A stretch of 64,000 nt of DNA from Cognataquiflexum aquatile (GTDB lineage Bacteria; Bacteroidota; Bacteroidia; Cytophagales; Cyclobacteriaceae): positions 558,001-622,000 of the forward strand of contig NZ_QMIK01000004.1 of NCBI RefSeq assembly GCF_003316845.1. Reading direction: 5' to 3'. Shown here piece after piece: positions 1 to 10,001 of this stretch (positions are counted from its first letter, which is position 1; each line of letters opens with the position of its first letter). Below the pieces are notes generated by a model, which did not search any database, was not told the DNA's origin, and saw only the letters and a list, made by a program, of their open reading frames with translations. The position numbers were made by a program, and so were the translations under genes.

Positions 1-931
1 CACCTCCTTCTTCTGTGTATTTATGATTTCTGTTGAAAGCCGTCGCTAAAATCTGTTCTTTGGTTGCATTTGGAAGCATATCACCTGCCAACTGCCACGT
101 GATGAATTGGTCATAGGGAAGGTTTTTATTGAAGGCATGGATGACCCAATCCCTATATGGCCATTGGGTTCGGATATTGTCATCCTGGTAGCCATAGGAA
201 TCCGAATACCTGGAGATATCCATCCAAAGAACAGCCATTTTCTCCCCAAATGTGGGCAGGTTCATGATTTTATCAACAGCTTTTTCGTAAGCTTCAGGAC
301 TGTCGTCTTTTTCAAAGGCATTGATCATTTCAGGGGTCGGAGGCAGACCTGTCAGGTCAAGGCTTACCCTTTTCAGTAATTCGTGCTTTTCTGCCTGATC
401 ATTTGGATCCAAGCCCAATTTGTTCATTTTGGCCAAAGTGAAATAGTCTATTTCATTTCTAGGCCATTCTTTGTCTTTGATTTTGGGTAATTCGGCTTTT
501 TTGGGACTTACAAAGGCCCAATGCGGTTCATACTGCGCCCCTTGTTCAATCCATCTTTTGATCAGGTCAATCTCACTTTCGGTCAGAGAAAGATTTGACT
601 CAGGAGGAGGCATCAGTTCGTTGGGATCGGTGCTGACTATCCGATGGTAAAGTTCGGAACCGTTGAGGTCATTGGGAATGATGGCAAATTTTCCGGGGCT
701 TTCTTTCAAGGCTGCATAGGCGGTCTCAGGAAGATCCAATCTCAAACCTGCTTCTTGCTTGTTGGCATCAGGTCCATGACAGGCAAAGCACTTGTCTGAA
801 AGTATCGGTCGGATATGGAAATTATAACTTAGTTGCTCACCTTCACCAAAGCTGACTTCGGGAGAATTGCTTGGTTTACAAGCTACAAAAAGGTAGAGAA
901 GCAGAAAGAGAAAGGGACTGAAGTACTTCAT
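1..931 (-). CDS. Cytochrome c (PSCyt1)/DUF1549-type lipoprotein, 3' part cut by the window edge
   Basis: Reading the minus strand from ATG at 931 gives an open frame of about 310 codons that runs off the window start. The N-terminus is a lipoprotein-like signal ending in LFVACK. It is followed by a heme-binding motif CFACHGPDA near residue 50, typical of the planctomycete-type cytochrome c domain (PSCyt1), with an MPPP motif further on. From about residue 150 the sequence resembles DUF1549, including RVSLDLTGLPPTP and WMDISRYSDS. Known family members are large exported proteins that usually continue into DUF1553; that part would lie outside the window. Their biochemical role is poorly known. 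An in-frame ATG at 946 would add five residues; 931 is preferred because it starts the signal directly. Confidence 0.85.
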   Translation of the reverse strand, partial: MKYFSPFLFLLLYLFVACKPSNSPEVSFGEGEQLSYNFHIRPILSDKCFACHGPDANKQEAGLRLDLPETAYAALKESPGKFAIIPNDLNGSELYHRIVSTDPNELMPPPESNLSLTESEIDLIKRWIEQGAQYEPHWAFVSPKKAELPKIKDKEWPRNEIDYFTLAKMNKLGLDPNDQAEKHELLKRVSLDLTGLPPTPEMINAFEKDDSPEAYEKAVDKIMNLPTFGEKMAVLWMDISRYSDSYGYQDDNIRTQWPYRDWVIHAFNKNLPYDQFITWQLAGDMLPNATKEQILATAFNRNHKYTEEGG

Positions 932-1099
932 GGTTATCTTTGGCATTATTCTATTCGGGTCAGTAATTTCGTAAAAAAATTAATAAACTTCAATTTCTTA
1001 TTCTAAATTTTTATAAATAGACAGAATAAATAAATTAAATGGATATCAGAATTGCGGCTTTAAATAAGCTTTCTCTAATATCCTGATTTTTCTCTGATT

Positions 1100-1130
1100 T
1101 TTTGTTCCCTGTTTAAATTCTATCTTTAGC
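1100..1130 (+). promoter_or_regulatory. Possible Bacteroidota-type promoter of the fumarylacetoacetase gene
   Basis: TATCTTTA at 1121 is one base from the Bacteroidota -7 consensus TAnnTTTG. A TTTG at 1101 lies 16-17 bp upstream in the place of the -33 element. The start codon is 30 bp downstream. Assigned by eye from consensus only. Confidence 0.35.
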
Positions 1131-1150
1131 CCAAGAACAAATTTTTAAAC

Positions 1151-2422
1151 ATGAGTGAATTATCGGCCATTCCAATGAAAAGTTGGGTACAGATTCCAAA
1201 AGATTCAGATTTCAGCATTTATAACCTGCCATTTGGGATATTTCAGACCAAGAGGATTTCTCCGAGGGCAGGCATTGCTATTGGAGACAAGATTGTGGAC
1301 TTGGCAGTCTTGCACGAGGAAGGTTTTTTTTCCGACATGACGCAAATGTCTCACGGGGTTTTCCAAAAAGACACATTAAATGACTTCATTGCTTTGGGTA
1401 AGTCCACTACCAAAAGGGTCAGGGAAAAGGTACAGGAACTGCTCAAAGAAGAAAACGGAGCACTGCGCGACCATCAAAGTCGGGGAAAAGCCATCGTAAG
1501 TAGGAGTGAAGCACAGATGTTGCTTCCTGTCAAAATCGGAGATTATACCGATTTCTATAGCAGCCTCGAGCATGCGACCAATGTAGGAAAGATGTTTCGA
1601 GATCCTGAAAATGCGCTTTTACCCAATTGGAAACACCTGCCCGTTGGATACCACGGAAGAGCGTCTTCTATAGTGCCTTCCGGTACGCCTATCATCAGAC
1701 CCAAAGGTCAGTTCAAAGATCCGGACATGGAGAAACCTGAATTTGGGCCAAGCAAAAGATTGGATTTTGAATTGGAAATGGCTTTTGTCATCGGTAAACC
1801 CACCAAAATGGGCGACAGTGTCAGCACTGAAGATGCCGAGGATTACATCTTTGGTATGGTGCTGTTTAATGATTGGTCGGCACGGGATATTCAAGCTTGG
1901 GAATATGTGCCTTTGGGCCCTTTCCTTGGTAAAAATTTCGCATCAAGCATTTCTCCTTGGATCGTGACTTTGGAGGCATTGGAAACCTTCAGGGTTGCAG
2001 GACCAAAGCAGGAACCGGAAGTGTTGCCTTATCTTCAATATAAAACTGACCATGCTTTTGATATCAAACTTGAAGTTTTGATCCAACCTGAGGGACTCAA
2101 AGCCACCAAGGTCTGTACTTCCAATTTCAAGTACATGTATTGGAATATCTCCCAACAGCTTGCCCACCATACTATCAACGGCTGTAATATCAATGTCGGA
2201 GACATGATGGCATCGGGAACTATCTCGGGCCCAACCGAAGACAGCTTTGGTTCCATGCTTGAACTTTCATGGAAAGGAACAAAACCGGTATTATTGGAAG
2301 AAGGAGGCGAACGAAAATTTATCCAAGACGGAGATTCCGTCATCATGAAAGGCTATGCCGAAAAAAATGGAACCCGGATTGGTTTTGGGGAAGTGGAGGG
2401 AAAAGTTTTGCCGGCGAAGTGA
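1151..2422 (+). CDS. fahA: Fumarylacetoacetase
   Basis: Fumarylacetoacetate hydrolase (EC 3.7.1.2) is the last step of tyrosine/homogentisate breakdown, giving fumarate and acetoacetate in the cytoplasm. The 423-residue length is normal. DYTDFYSSLEHATNVG near residue 131 carries the metal-binding Asp134 and catalytic His141 (Asp126 and His133 in the mouse enzyme). LPVGYHGRASS follows. The metal-ligand pair ELE is at 207-209, NDWSARDIQ with Asp241 comes next, then Lys261 in GPFLGKNF, and GDMMASGTISGP near the C-terminus. All key residues are present. It is a single-gene unit with its own likely promoter and a strong terminator behind it; no other homogentisate-pathway gene is visible in the window. 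Confidence 0.97.
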   Translation: MSELSAIPMKSWVQIPKDSDFSIYNLPFGIFQTKRISPRAGIAIGDKIVDLAVLHEEGFFSDMTQMSHGVFQKDTLNDFIALGKSTTKRVREKVQELLKEENGALRDHQSRGKAIVSRSEAQMLLPVKIGDYTDFYSSLEHATNVGKMFRDPENALLPNWKHLPVGYHGRASSIVPSGTPIIRPKGQFKDPDMEKPEFGPSKRLDFELEMAFVIGKPTKMGDSVSTEDAEDYIFGMVLFNDWSARDIQAWEYVPLGPFLGKNFASSISPWIVTLEALETFRVAGPKQEPEVLPYLQYKTDHAFDIKLEVLIQPEGLKATKVCTSNFKYMYWNISQQLAHHTINGCNINVGDMMASGTISGPTEDSFGSMLELSWKGTKPVLLEEGGERKFIQDGDSVIMKGYAEKNGTRIGFGEVEGKVLPAK

Positions 2423-2452
2423 AAAAATAGGATTTCTTGATATTTAGTAATT

Positions 2453-2482
2453 AAGCCTCCTGATTAATCGGGAGGCTTTTCA
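2453..2482 (+). terminator. Rho-independent terminator after fahA
   Basis: AAGCCTCC (2453-2460) pairs with GGAGGCTT (2471-2478), and the loop side can extend the stem with GAT/ATC. The arm runs into TTTT. Confidence 0.85.
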
Positions 2483-2540
2483 CCTTATGTTATTCATGAT
2501 TGATTATTAAAACTTCATTTCATCCCCTCATATTAAATAT

Positions 2541-2548
2541 TATTTTTG
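2541..2548 (+). promoter_or_regulatory. Promoter -7 element of pgi
   Basis: TATTTTTG matches the Bacteroidota -7 consensus TAnnTTTG exactly and lies 29 bp before the pgi start. No convincing -33 TTG was found at the usual distance. Confidence 0.45.
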
Positions 2549-2577
2549 CACCGCATATCTTTTAAAACCTATTTGAG

Positions 2578-4224
2578 ATGAATCATATCAATCCCACCAC
2601 CACACAAGCTTGGTCCAAACTCCAAAAATTGGCTGATGCCAATAAGGATACCCATATCAAAAATCTATTTGCTGATAATTCCCGCTTCGAAAAATTCTCC
2701 ATCAACCTTGAAGATATCTTGGTGGACTATTCCAAAAACCGTTTCGACGATAACATATTTTCTGAATGGCTTGAGCTTGCCAAAGAAACAAGCCTGAAAG
2801 AAGCCATCGAAGCGATGTACTTAGGGGAAAAAATCAACGGAACCGAAGGCCGGGCCGTATTGCATACCGCATTGCGGAACCGTTCCAATTCCCCCGTCTA
2901 TTTTGAAGGAAAGGATGTGATGCCTGACATCAATGCTGTATTGGCACAGATGAAAGGTTTTGCAGACCAGATTTCGAGTGGAAAATGGTTGGGATATACT
3001 GGAAAGCCAATCAAATCCCTTGTCAACATCGGAATCGGTGGCTCGGATTTGGGTCCTGTGATGGTGACTGAAGCTTTGAAACCTTACCAAAACCCCAACT
3101 TGGAGATTTTCTTTGTTTCCAATGTGGACGGAACACACATCGCGGAGACTTTGAAGAAAGTGGACGCAGAGACGACATTGTTTTTTATCGCATCCAAAAC
3201 TTTCACCACTCAGGAAACCATGACCAATGCCCATTCAGCGAGGAATTGGTTTTTGGAACATGCCAAATCTGAAAGTGCAGTTGCCAAGCATTTTGTGGCC
3301 TTGTCCACCAATGCCAAAGAAGTCACCGAATTTGGAATCGACCCACAAAATATGTTTGCTTTTTGGGATTGGGTAGGGGGAAGGTATTCCCTTTGGTCTG
3401 CTATCGGTTTGCCCATAGCCTGCGCGATTGGTTTTGATAATTTCGAGAAATTGCTTGCCGGTGCACACAGCATGGACCTGCATTTTAGAAATGCTGATTT
3501 TGACAAGAACATTCCGGTGATCTTGGCTTTGATCGGATTGTGGAATACCAATTTCTTGGGTGCGACTTCTGAAGCAATCCTGCCTTATGACCAATACATG
3601 CACCGATTTGCCGCATATTTCCAACAGGGAAATATGGAATCCAACGGAAAATATGTGACTCGGGATGGCCAAAAGGTCAATTACAGCACGGGACCGGTTA
3701 TTTGGGGAGAACCGGGAACCAACGGCCAACACGCTTTTTACCAGCTAATCCATCAGGGAACTCATTTGATTCCCTGTGATTTTATCGCTCCGGCGATTTC
3801 CCATAATCCGATTTCGGACCACCATGTAAAGTTGCTCTCCAATTTCTTTGCGCAGACTGAGGCCCTGATGAATGGGAAGACCCTTGAGGAAGTAACTGCC
3901 GAAATGACCAAAGCAGGAAAACCGGAAGCGGAAATTGCCAAAATCGCTCCTCACAGGGTTTTTGAAGGAAACCGTCCTACCAATTCTATTTTGGTAAAAC
4001 AGCTTACTCCATACACTTTGGGACAATTGGTGGCAATGTACGAGCACAAGATTTTTGTACAGGGAGTGATTTGGAATATTTACAGCTTTGACCAGTGGGG
4101 CGTGGAGTTGGGGAAAGTTTTGGCCAATGCCATCCTTCCCGAACTGGTTAGTGAAAATAAAGTAAGCAGTCATGATGCATCCACAAACGGATTGATCAAT
4201 GCTTATAAAGAAATGAGAGGGTAG
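2578..4224 (+). CDS. pgi: Glucose-6-phosphate isomerase
   Basis: Interconverts glucose 6-phosphate and fructose 6-phosphate (EC 5.3.1.9) in glycolysis and gluconeogenesis. The 548 residues match the long bacterial/eukaryotic PGI form. Seen are [10 protein letters not shown] at about 151, the phosphate-binding SKTFTTQET near 206, [15 protein letters not shown] (signature 1 region, Arg269), the catalytic Glu354 in [23 protein letters not shown] with catalytic His385, and [11 protein letters not shown] with the catalytic Lys513. It is flanked by terminators on both sides and is therefore monocistronic. The start ATG directly precedes the conserved N-terminal helix. Confidence 0.98.
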   Translation: MNHINPTTTQAWSKLQKLADANKDTHIKNLFADNSRFEKFSINLEDILVDYSKNRFDDNIFSEWLELAKETSLKEAIEAMYLGEKINGTEGRAVLHTALRNRSNSPVYFEGKDVMPDINAVLAQMKGFADQISSGKWLGYTGKPIKSLVNIGIGGSDLGPVMVTEALKPYQNPNLEIFFVSNVDGTHIAETLKKVDAETTLFFIASKTFTTQETMTNAHSARNWFLEHAKSESAVAKHFVALSTNAKEVTEFGIDPQNMFAFWDWVGGRYSLWSAIGLPIACAIGFDNFEKLLAGAHSMDLHFRNADFDKNIPVILALIGLWNTNFLGATSEAILPYDQYMHRFAAYFQQGNMESNGKYVTRDGQKVNYSTGPVIWGEPGTNGQHAFYQLIHQGTHLIPCDFIAPAISHNPISDHHVKLLSNFFAQTEALMNGKTLEEVTAEMTKAGKPEAEIAKIAPHRVFEGNRPTNSILVKQLTPYTLGQLVAMYEHKIFVQGVIWNIYSFDQWGVELGKVLANAILPELVSENKVSSHDASTNGLINAYKEMRG

Positions 4225-4257
4225 GGAAAAAGTAAGAAGTTTGAAGTGAGAAGGATC

Positions 4258-4300
4258 AGACCATCGAGTTTTTTTTGAACCTCGATGGTCTTTTTGTTTT
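4258..4300 (+). terminator. Rho-independent terminator after pgi
   Basis: An 11-bp perfect stem AGACCATCGAG (4258-4268) / CTCGATGGTCT (4281-4291) is followed by TTTTTGTTTT. The convergent MFS gene ends at 4327 on the other strand, but the minus-strand side of the hairpin lacks a T-run, so it mainly serves pgi. Confidence 0.92.
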
Positions 4301-4326
4301 AGGGTAATTTTTTCAAAAAGTTTCAT

Positions 4327-5490
4327 TTATATCCTGTTTGTTCCCCTCCACATCCCTATCAATCCCAAGGTCGGACCAAGTCCCAAAACCGGAAATAAAT
4401 AGATGGGATCAATTTGGATGGAAAGGAAGTTGAGGAGCTGAATGCTGATGATCGTGATGCCAAAGCCGACACTGTTGACGATTGTCAGGGAGGTTCCTCG
4501 TGTTGCCTCAGGTGCATTTTGGGCGACCATAGTCGAAAACATCGGTGAATCCGCCGTGACCGCCAATCCCCAAACCATCAAAAATACCAACAGCACTTCC
4601 TGAGAATCTTGAAAAATAAGCAAGGGAGAAATAAAGCAACAGATCCCTGATATGGCAAGGGCAAAGGAGGCTATTGCTTTTGGAGTGAATTTCCCTGACA
4701 ATATTCCCGCAACACTGCACGATACTGCCCCGACAGCGATAATCGTAAACGACCAAAATGCAGCATCCAATTCCAATTCATGGATTGTATTATAATATTG
4801 AAGGATGAAGGGCAAAAAAGCCCAAAAAGCGTAAAGCTCCCACATATGGCCAAAATAGCCGTAGGCTGCGGACCGGATGGGTTTTGTATGAAAAACCTTA
4901 AAGAAAGAAGTGAAATCAAAACCATGGCTTTTCTTTCTATAGGGTCCGTTTGGTACGAGGGCAACGATCGTAAACCCACCTATCAAAGCCAAAACTGAAG
5001 TGGCGTCGATTACATTTCTCCAGGGAAGCTGATCCAAAAAGCTCCTTACCAGATGGGGAAAAGCTGTACCCAAAACCAAAGCCCCAATCAAAAACCCCAA
5101 AGATTTGCCAAGACCTTTTTGAAAATAATCCGAGGCTATTTTCATCCCTACCGGATAAATCCCAGCAAGAAAAAAACCGGTTCCAAATCTGAAAAGCAGA
5201 ATTTCCAAGGCACTGATATCCTCGATCCGGATAGCAAAGTTAAATGCTGAGGCTACCACCGAACTCCAAAAAAACACCCAAGATGGGGAGAATTTGTCTG
5301 CGACAGTCAGAATGGAGAATACCAAAGTACCTGCGATAAATCCAAACTGCACTGCACTTGTCAGATGTCCAAGGTATTCTGGGGCAAGTTGGATTTCCTT
5401 TGCGAGATCGGGTAATACCGCATTTCCTGCAAACCAAAGCGACGTACTCAAAAACTGTGAGAGGACAATCAGCGGCAGGATTTTTTTCAT
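4327..5490 (-). CDS. Major facilitator superfamily transporter
   Basis: 387 residues with about 12 hydrophobic segments, the usual size for a 12-helix MFS permease in the inner membrane. The N-terminus MKKILPLIVLSQFLSTSLWF places TM1 at once. LGHLTSAVQFGFIAGTL forms TM2, and RFGTGFFLAGIYPVGMKI gives the TM4 region typical of the family. Substrate cannot be deduced. It starts 29 bp downstream of the end of the kefB-like gene on the same strand, so it is probably the last gene of a kefG-kefB-MFS operon. If the kefB nonsense codon causes polarity, expression of this gene would also be affected. Confidence 0.85.
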   Translation of the reverse strand: MKKILPLIVLSQFLSTSLWFAGNAVLPDLAKEIQLAPEYLGHLTSAVQFGFIAGTLVFSILTVADKFSPSWVFFWSSVVASAFNFAIRIEDISALEILLFRFGTGFFLAGIYPVGMKIASDYFQKGLGKSLGFLIGALVLGTAFPHLVRSFLDQLPWRNVIDATSVLALIGGFTIVALVPNGPYRKKSHGFDFTSFFKVFHTKPIRSAAYGYFGHMWELYAFWAFLPFILQYYNTIHELELDAAFWSFTIIAVGAVSCSVAGILSGKFTPKAIASFALAISGICCFISPLLIFQDSQEVLLVFLMVWGLAVTADSPMFSTMVAQNAPEATRGTSLTIVNSVGFGITIISIQLLNFLSIQIDPIYLFPVLGLGPTLGLIGMWRGTNRI

Positions 5491-5519
5491 CTACAAGTAT
5501 AGACTTCTTTTCAAGAAAA

Positions 5520-7379
5520 TCACTTTCCTTTCATCACTTCTGAGTCCCAAGCCTGATCGTTGAGCGTAAACTGACGGTTGAGCTCTGAGGAAAGCAAAGC
5601 TTCCTGCATTTCTATTGTTCTCCTCACAGAAGAGATGTATTCTTTTTGGTCATGTTTTACTTTGACCAATTCTTTTAAAGCTGCTTCATCATATTTGATA
5701 AAGTTTTGGGCCAATCGGTGAACCGTATGTGCCCTAAATCCCAATTTGACCAATACATCTTTGCCCAACCTAACAGAACTGTCGAGGTGTTCTCTGTAAA
5801 TATTGGGTACTTCCATCTCTAGGAGTTCGTAGGCATCGCCACGGTTTTTTGCCCTCACCATCAATTCAAGGTTGGGAAAATGTTTTTTGACTGTCTCGAC
5901 CAAGAGGTAATTGGTTTCAGGATTGTCAATGGCAGAAATTAGGATTTTGGCTTCATGTGCCCCGGCGGATTCCAACAAGTCCGCCCTCGTGGCATCTCAA
6001 TAATAGACTTTAAATCCCATCTTTCTCAGCAAGTCTACCCTGTCAGAATCACTGTCCAAAATTGTAGCTTGGATGCCGTTTGCTCTAAGAAATCGTCCTA
6101 TAGTACTTCCAAAATGTGAAAATCCTGCAATAATCACCCCGTTTTTTTCATTGACTTCGTCCGCTTCTTTTTCTGTTTTTTCCAAAGTCCCCACTCTTGG
6201 CAGGATCAGTTTTTCATTCAATAAAATCAATAAAGGGGTAATGGTCATGCTGATGGCAGTGATAGCCATGAGCATTTCGGTGGTGGGCTTGTCCAAAATT
6301 TGCAGCTGACTGGCAAATGAATAGGTCACAAAAGAAAACTCTCCCACCTGACTCAGGCCTATCGAAAATATAAGGTTTTGGTCCAAACTGAGTTTCGCGT
6401 ATTTCCCGATTCCAAGCAAAATAAGGGTTTTGAGCAAAAGGATTCCCAATGTAATGGAAATGACCATCCCGGCATTTTCTCCGATTAAACCAAAATTGAT
6501 AGAAGCACCGACAGCGATGAAAAATAGCCCAAGGAGTAATCCTTTGAATGGATCCAAATCACTTTCCAGTTCATGCTTGAATTCTGAATTGGCCAAAACC
6601 ACCCCGGCCAAGAATGTGCCCAAAGCAGGACTCAATCCTACCAATTCCATCAGAAAGGCAATGCCTACCACGATCAACAAGGCGCAGGCGACGAACAATT
6701 CCCTCAGCCTTGTCTTTGCAATAATCCGCAGGAGTGGCACAAAAGCGTACCTTCCCAACAAAACCACCAAGCCCACTGCTCCGATTACGAATAATGTCTG
6801 AATCCACCCGGCAAACTGCTCAATAGGGCTGCCATGATGCTCTCCAGAAAGTGATTCACCGGCAACGACCAACAACGGAATAATCGCCAACATCGGAATC
6901 ACTGCAATGTCCTGCATCAGAAGAACCGCGAAGGAGTTTTTTCCTGCTGTGGAATCCAATTGGTTTTTTTCTTTCAGAGATTGTAAAACTATCGCAGTGG
7001 AGGAAAGTGAAAGCGACATGGAAACTGCCAACGAAACTTGCCATGAAAATCCAAAACCAACCATGATCCCAAAAAAAGCTACTGTCGTGAGCAAAACCTG
7101 CGACAATCCGATTCTTGTGATCATGGCGCGCATTTGCCATAGTTTGGCAGGCTCCAATTCCAGACCTATAAGGAAAAGCATCATCACCACACCAAATTCC
7201 GCAAAGTGCATGATGTCTTCTCCTTCCTCTCCAATAAACTCAAGGGCATAAGGTCCGATGATGATTCCTGCCAATAAATAACCCAACACCGATCCCATTC
7301 CCAATTTCTTGGCTATGGGAACACAGATAATGGCTGCTGCCAAATAGATGATTGCTTGAAACAAAAAACTGTCTTCCAT
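5520..7379 (-). pseudogene. KefB/KefC-like glutathione-gated K+/H+ antiporter, broken by one in-frame TGA
   Basis: The two open segments 5997-7379 (460 codons) and 5520-5978 are one gene of about 620 codons, the usual length of KefB/KefC. The first part has the CPA2 antiporter membrane domain (starting MEDSFLFQAIIYLAAA, with LGYLLAGIIIGP and LFLIGLELEPAKLW) and the start of the RCK/TrkA-N domain (VIIAGFSHFGSTIGR). At 5997-5999 a TGA stands exactly where family members have Gly in the block FYGDATR: the frame reads KVYY-stop-DATRADLLESAGA without any shift. The downstream part continues the RCK domain. A single GGA to TGA change explains this. It could be a real recent nonsense mutation or a sequence error. 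If real, the product would keep the membrane domain but lose half of the regulatory domain. It is preceded by a kefG-like gene with 3 bp between them. Confidence 0.85.
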
Positions 7380-7382
7380 GGC

Positions 7383-7970
7383 TTATATACTAAGTTGGTT
7401 CAAACTGTCAAGTGATGTTAATTCTTTTGATATTTCCTCCGAATCCCGAAGAAAGGTGACCAATCTTCGGTATGCTTCTGCAGCAGATTTCAAATCCTCA
7501 ACTTTGATTTTATGGGTTCCATTGACCTGAAAGGGAGGAAGGTAAGTCATATTGCAAAGTTTGGCTGTCTGATAGAAAGGCAGGAAAAATTCCTTTAAAG
7601 TATGCCCATGTCTGCCTTCTTTGGAATAAGCATCTTTTGCGCCGCCCGAACTCACCGCATTGAAGATGTATTTTCCCTTTAGAAAAATTCCTCCCGGACC
7701 ATAAGCCCATCCAAACTCCAATACCAAATCAATCCATTGCTTGAGTAGGGGCGGGGCTGAATACCAATACACAGGATGTTGCCAAATGATGATTTCAGCC
7801 ATGACCAAGGCTTCCTGTTCAGTCTGAACATCTATATTGAAATCAGGATAAAGTTCATAAAGGTCCCTGATTTCGACATTTTCCAAGTCTTTGACGGAGT
7901 CAGCTAAGACTTGGTTGATGGCAGAGTGTTCGTATTTTGGATGCGCTAATAAGATCAGTACTTTTTTCAT
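7383..7970 (-). CDS. KefG/KefF-like NAD(P)H:quinone oxidoreductase (flavodoxin-like fold)
   Basis: 195 residues of the Flavodoxin_2 family. MKKVLILLAHPKYEHSAIN is the FMN phosphate-binding N-terminus. IIWQHPVYWYSAPPLLKQW is the diagnostic central motif, and GWAYGPGGIFLKGK and VSSGGAKDAYSKEGRHGHTL follow. In enteric bacteria KefG and KefF are ancillary subunits that bind KefB or KefC and are needed for full efflux activity. Here the gene sits 3 bp upstream of the kefB-like gene, the same order as E. coli kefG-kefB, which supports that role over a general quinone reductase. CAGGAG lies just ahead of the ATG, an unusually clear Shine-Dalgarno for this phylum. Confidence 0.88.
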   Translation of the reverse strand: MKKVLILLAHPKYEHSAINQVLADSVKDLENVEIRDLYELYPDFNIDVQTEQEALVMAEIIIWQHPVYWYSAPPLLKQWIDLVLEFGWAYGPGGIFLKGKYIFNAVSSGGAKDAYSKEGRHGHTLKEFFLPFYQTAKLCNMTYLPPFQVNGTHKIKVEDLKSAAEAYRRLVTFLRDSEEISKELTSLDSLNQLSI

Positions 7971-8052
7971 AAATACTCCTGATGTATACCCGAATTACAA
8001 TTTGAAATAAACACAATATCAATCTATATCTTAATATCAAATAACCTGATAT

Positions 8053-8188
8053 ACGCTTCTTTGCCAGTAACCCCATATTCTTCTTCATGGGGACGGAAGT
8101 CGGAAGACCGATGTACCGGGTATTTCAGTCCGCAGACAAGAATTTAAATGGATATCCAATCTACTGGCACAATTGCCTACATACATTT
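8053..8188 (+). repeat. Dispersed repeat, copy A
   Basis: This 136-bp stretch is strongly similar to 61426-61588, which differs mainly by two insertions of about 7 and 20 bp. Both copies preserve a peptide frame beginning MYR[V/I]FQSADKNL and ending IYWHNC[L/V]HTF. A short third fragment is at 32273-32305. It lies between the kefG-like gene and the amidase gene and belongs to neither. Confidence 0.85.
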
Positions 8189-8220
8189 CAAATAATATCA
8201 TAATTTAAGACCTTGGAAGT

Positions 8221-9888
8221 TTAATAAAAATCCTTAGGTACTTTTCCATGATATTGATATTTTTTTTGATAAGCCTCAGCGAGCGCAAGGAGTTTACCTT
8301 CCCCAAAATAATTGCCTACCAAAGTAATGCTCGTCGGCCTTCCTTTTTTGTCAAATCCATTGGGTAAACTCAGTGCCGGATGTCCGGTAAGGTTAGTGAT
8401 GAGCATCTGTCTTCCTCCAAAAGTCGGAGAGATAATGACGTCATATTCTTTGATAAGGGCATGCAATTCCTCTATCAATAAGCGCCTGTGCCGGTTGGCC
8501 TGTAGGTACTCCACGGCAGGAATAAACCTGGACTGACGTAGGGAGTTTGCCCTTGAGCCTTTATCCTGTTCCACCATCAGGCTATCTCTGCCCGATAAAA
8601 TCAACTCATCAAAAAAAGCTCCGGACTCAGCCCTTAGAATGATGTCAAATACGCTGAAGGGGTAACCTTTCGGCAATTCAACCTTTTGAGGCTCTATCCC
8701 TAATTTTCTAAATTCCTCCAAAGTACGCTTGTTATGGATATGGTTGGCAGAGGTGTCAGAATCAAATTGGCTGTAGAAATAGCCGACATTTAACTTTACG
8801 AGTTCGGCTTCACTTACAAGCTCAAATGAGGCATCATTCACGGAGCGATCCATCCCATCCTGACCCCTGATATAGTCAAATACAATGGCGCAATCTGCCG
8901 CATACCTGCACATCGGACCGACTTTGTCCATACTCCAGGACAGTGTCATGAAACCTGTCCGACTGACTGCTCCAAATGTCGGCCTCAATCCCGTCACGCC
9001 GCACCTGGTAGAGGGTGAAATGATCGAACCGAGGGTTTCTGTTCCGATAGAGAAAGCAACCAAACCTGCCGAGGTCGCCGAACCCGAACCTGCTGATGAA
9101 CCTGTTGCTCCCTGTGTCAAATCCCAAGGATTTTTGGTTTTACCACCAAACCATACATCTCCTCTTGCCAAGCTACCTGAGACAAGTTTGCCCAAAAGGA
9201 TAGCTCCTGCTTCCTCTAGCTTTTTGGCCACAGTAGCGGTTTCATTGATTACCTGACCTTTATAGGGTGCTGCGCCCCATGTTGTAGGGTAATCCGGAAC
9301 TGCTGCAAGGTCTTTGATCCCATAAGGAATGCCATGCAGTGGTCCTTTGTAATTTCCCGAAGCAATCTCTCCATCGGCTTTTTGGGCCTGAGACATGGCC
9401 AAATCTTCAGTCACTGTAATAAACGCCTGAAGTTTTGGATCGTATTTTTTTATTCTTTCCAGGTAAATTTTGGTAAGCTCAACCGAAGAAATTTGCCTTG
9501 ATTTGACCAGCCCTGCCAGTTCCCGAATCGACAGAAAAGCGATTGCATCCCTGTCTTTAGGCAATTTCACATTTTCGTCTACCTGCCAAACATGTAATCC
9601 TTTGGAAGGAATAATCTCCAAATCCATCGGATAGGGATCAAAAGCTACTGCAGGCGTAATCTCATTGTCCAAAGAAAAAGTCCGCATGCTGTCGTATCCT
9701 TTTCTATTGTCTGCGAGGTAGGAGAGCATGGTGTCTATTTCCGCTTCATTGAAATCAAGATGGAGAAGTTTTTGGGCAGATTTGACATCTTCTTTACTGA
9801 TTGGTGAGGTGTTTTTTGCAAGGACAAAGCCAAATACGACACCAAACAAGACACCTAGTCCAAGCAGCAACCAAAAGTTTTTTTTCAT
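8221..9888 (-). CDS. Amidase-signature family hydrolase, membrane-anchored or exported
   Basis: 555 residues. An N-terminal hydrophobic segment (WLLLGLGVLFGVVFGFVLA) acts as signal anchor or signal peptide. It is followed by about 90 residues of unknown sequence and then the amidase-signature domain. The catalytic Ser-cisSer-Lys triad is readable: Lys192 in GIPYGIKDL, Ser264 in GATGSSAGSGS and Ser288 in GTETLGSII; the 24-residue spacing of the two serines matches the family. The substrate (amide, nitrile-derived or peptide amide) cannot be told. It is not GatA: GatB and GatC are absent and the protein is exported. The gene stands alone, and the next upstream gene on the same strand ends 113 bp away. 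Confidence 0.9.
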   Translation of the reverse strand: MKKNFWLLLGLGVLFGVVFGFVLAKNTSPISKEDVKSAQKLLHLDFNEAEIDTMLSYLADNRKGYDSMRTFSLDNEITPAVAFDPYPMDLEIIPSKGLHVWQVDENVKLPKDRDAIAFLSIRELAGLVKSRQISSVELTKIYLERIKKYDPKLQAFITVTEDLAMSQAQKADGEIASGNYKGPLHGIPYGIKDLAAVPDYPTTWGAAPYKGQVINETATVAKKLEEAGAILLGKLVSGSLARGDVWFGGKTKNPWDLTQGATGSSAGSGSATSAGLVAFSIGTETLGSIISPSTRCGVTGLRPTFGAVSRTGFMTLSWSMDKVGPMCRYAADCAIVFDYIRGQDGMDRSVNDASFELVSEAELVKLNVGYFYSQFDSDTSANHIHNKRTLEEFRKLGIEPQKVELPKGYPFSVFDIILRAESGAFFDELILSGRDSLMVEQDKGSRANSLRQSRFIPAVEYLQANRHRRLLIEELHALIKEYDVIISPTFGGRQMLITNLTGHPALSLPNGFDKKGRPTSITLVGNYFGEGKLLALAEAYQKKYQYHGKVPKDFY

Positions 9889-10001
9889 TTTTTATTTTAT
9901 TATTGAAATAAATGGGCGTAAGATGAAAAAATCAAAATTTGGCCAAGATGAATCTAAAACCCTTTTTTGGTACTCCGATATTTACTTCCAGTCCAGAATT
10001 T

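Noticed and set aside
5997-5999. TGA as selenocysteine or programmed recoding
   Set aside because: Family members have Gly here, no selenoprotein machinery or hairpin is visible, and a one-base substitution explains it.
8221-9888. GatA subunit of the tRNA amidotransferase
   Set aside because: It has an N-terminal membrane/signal segment and no GatB/GatC partner; only the amidase signature is shared.
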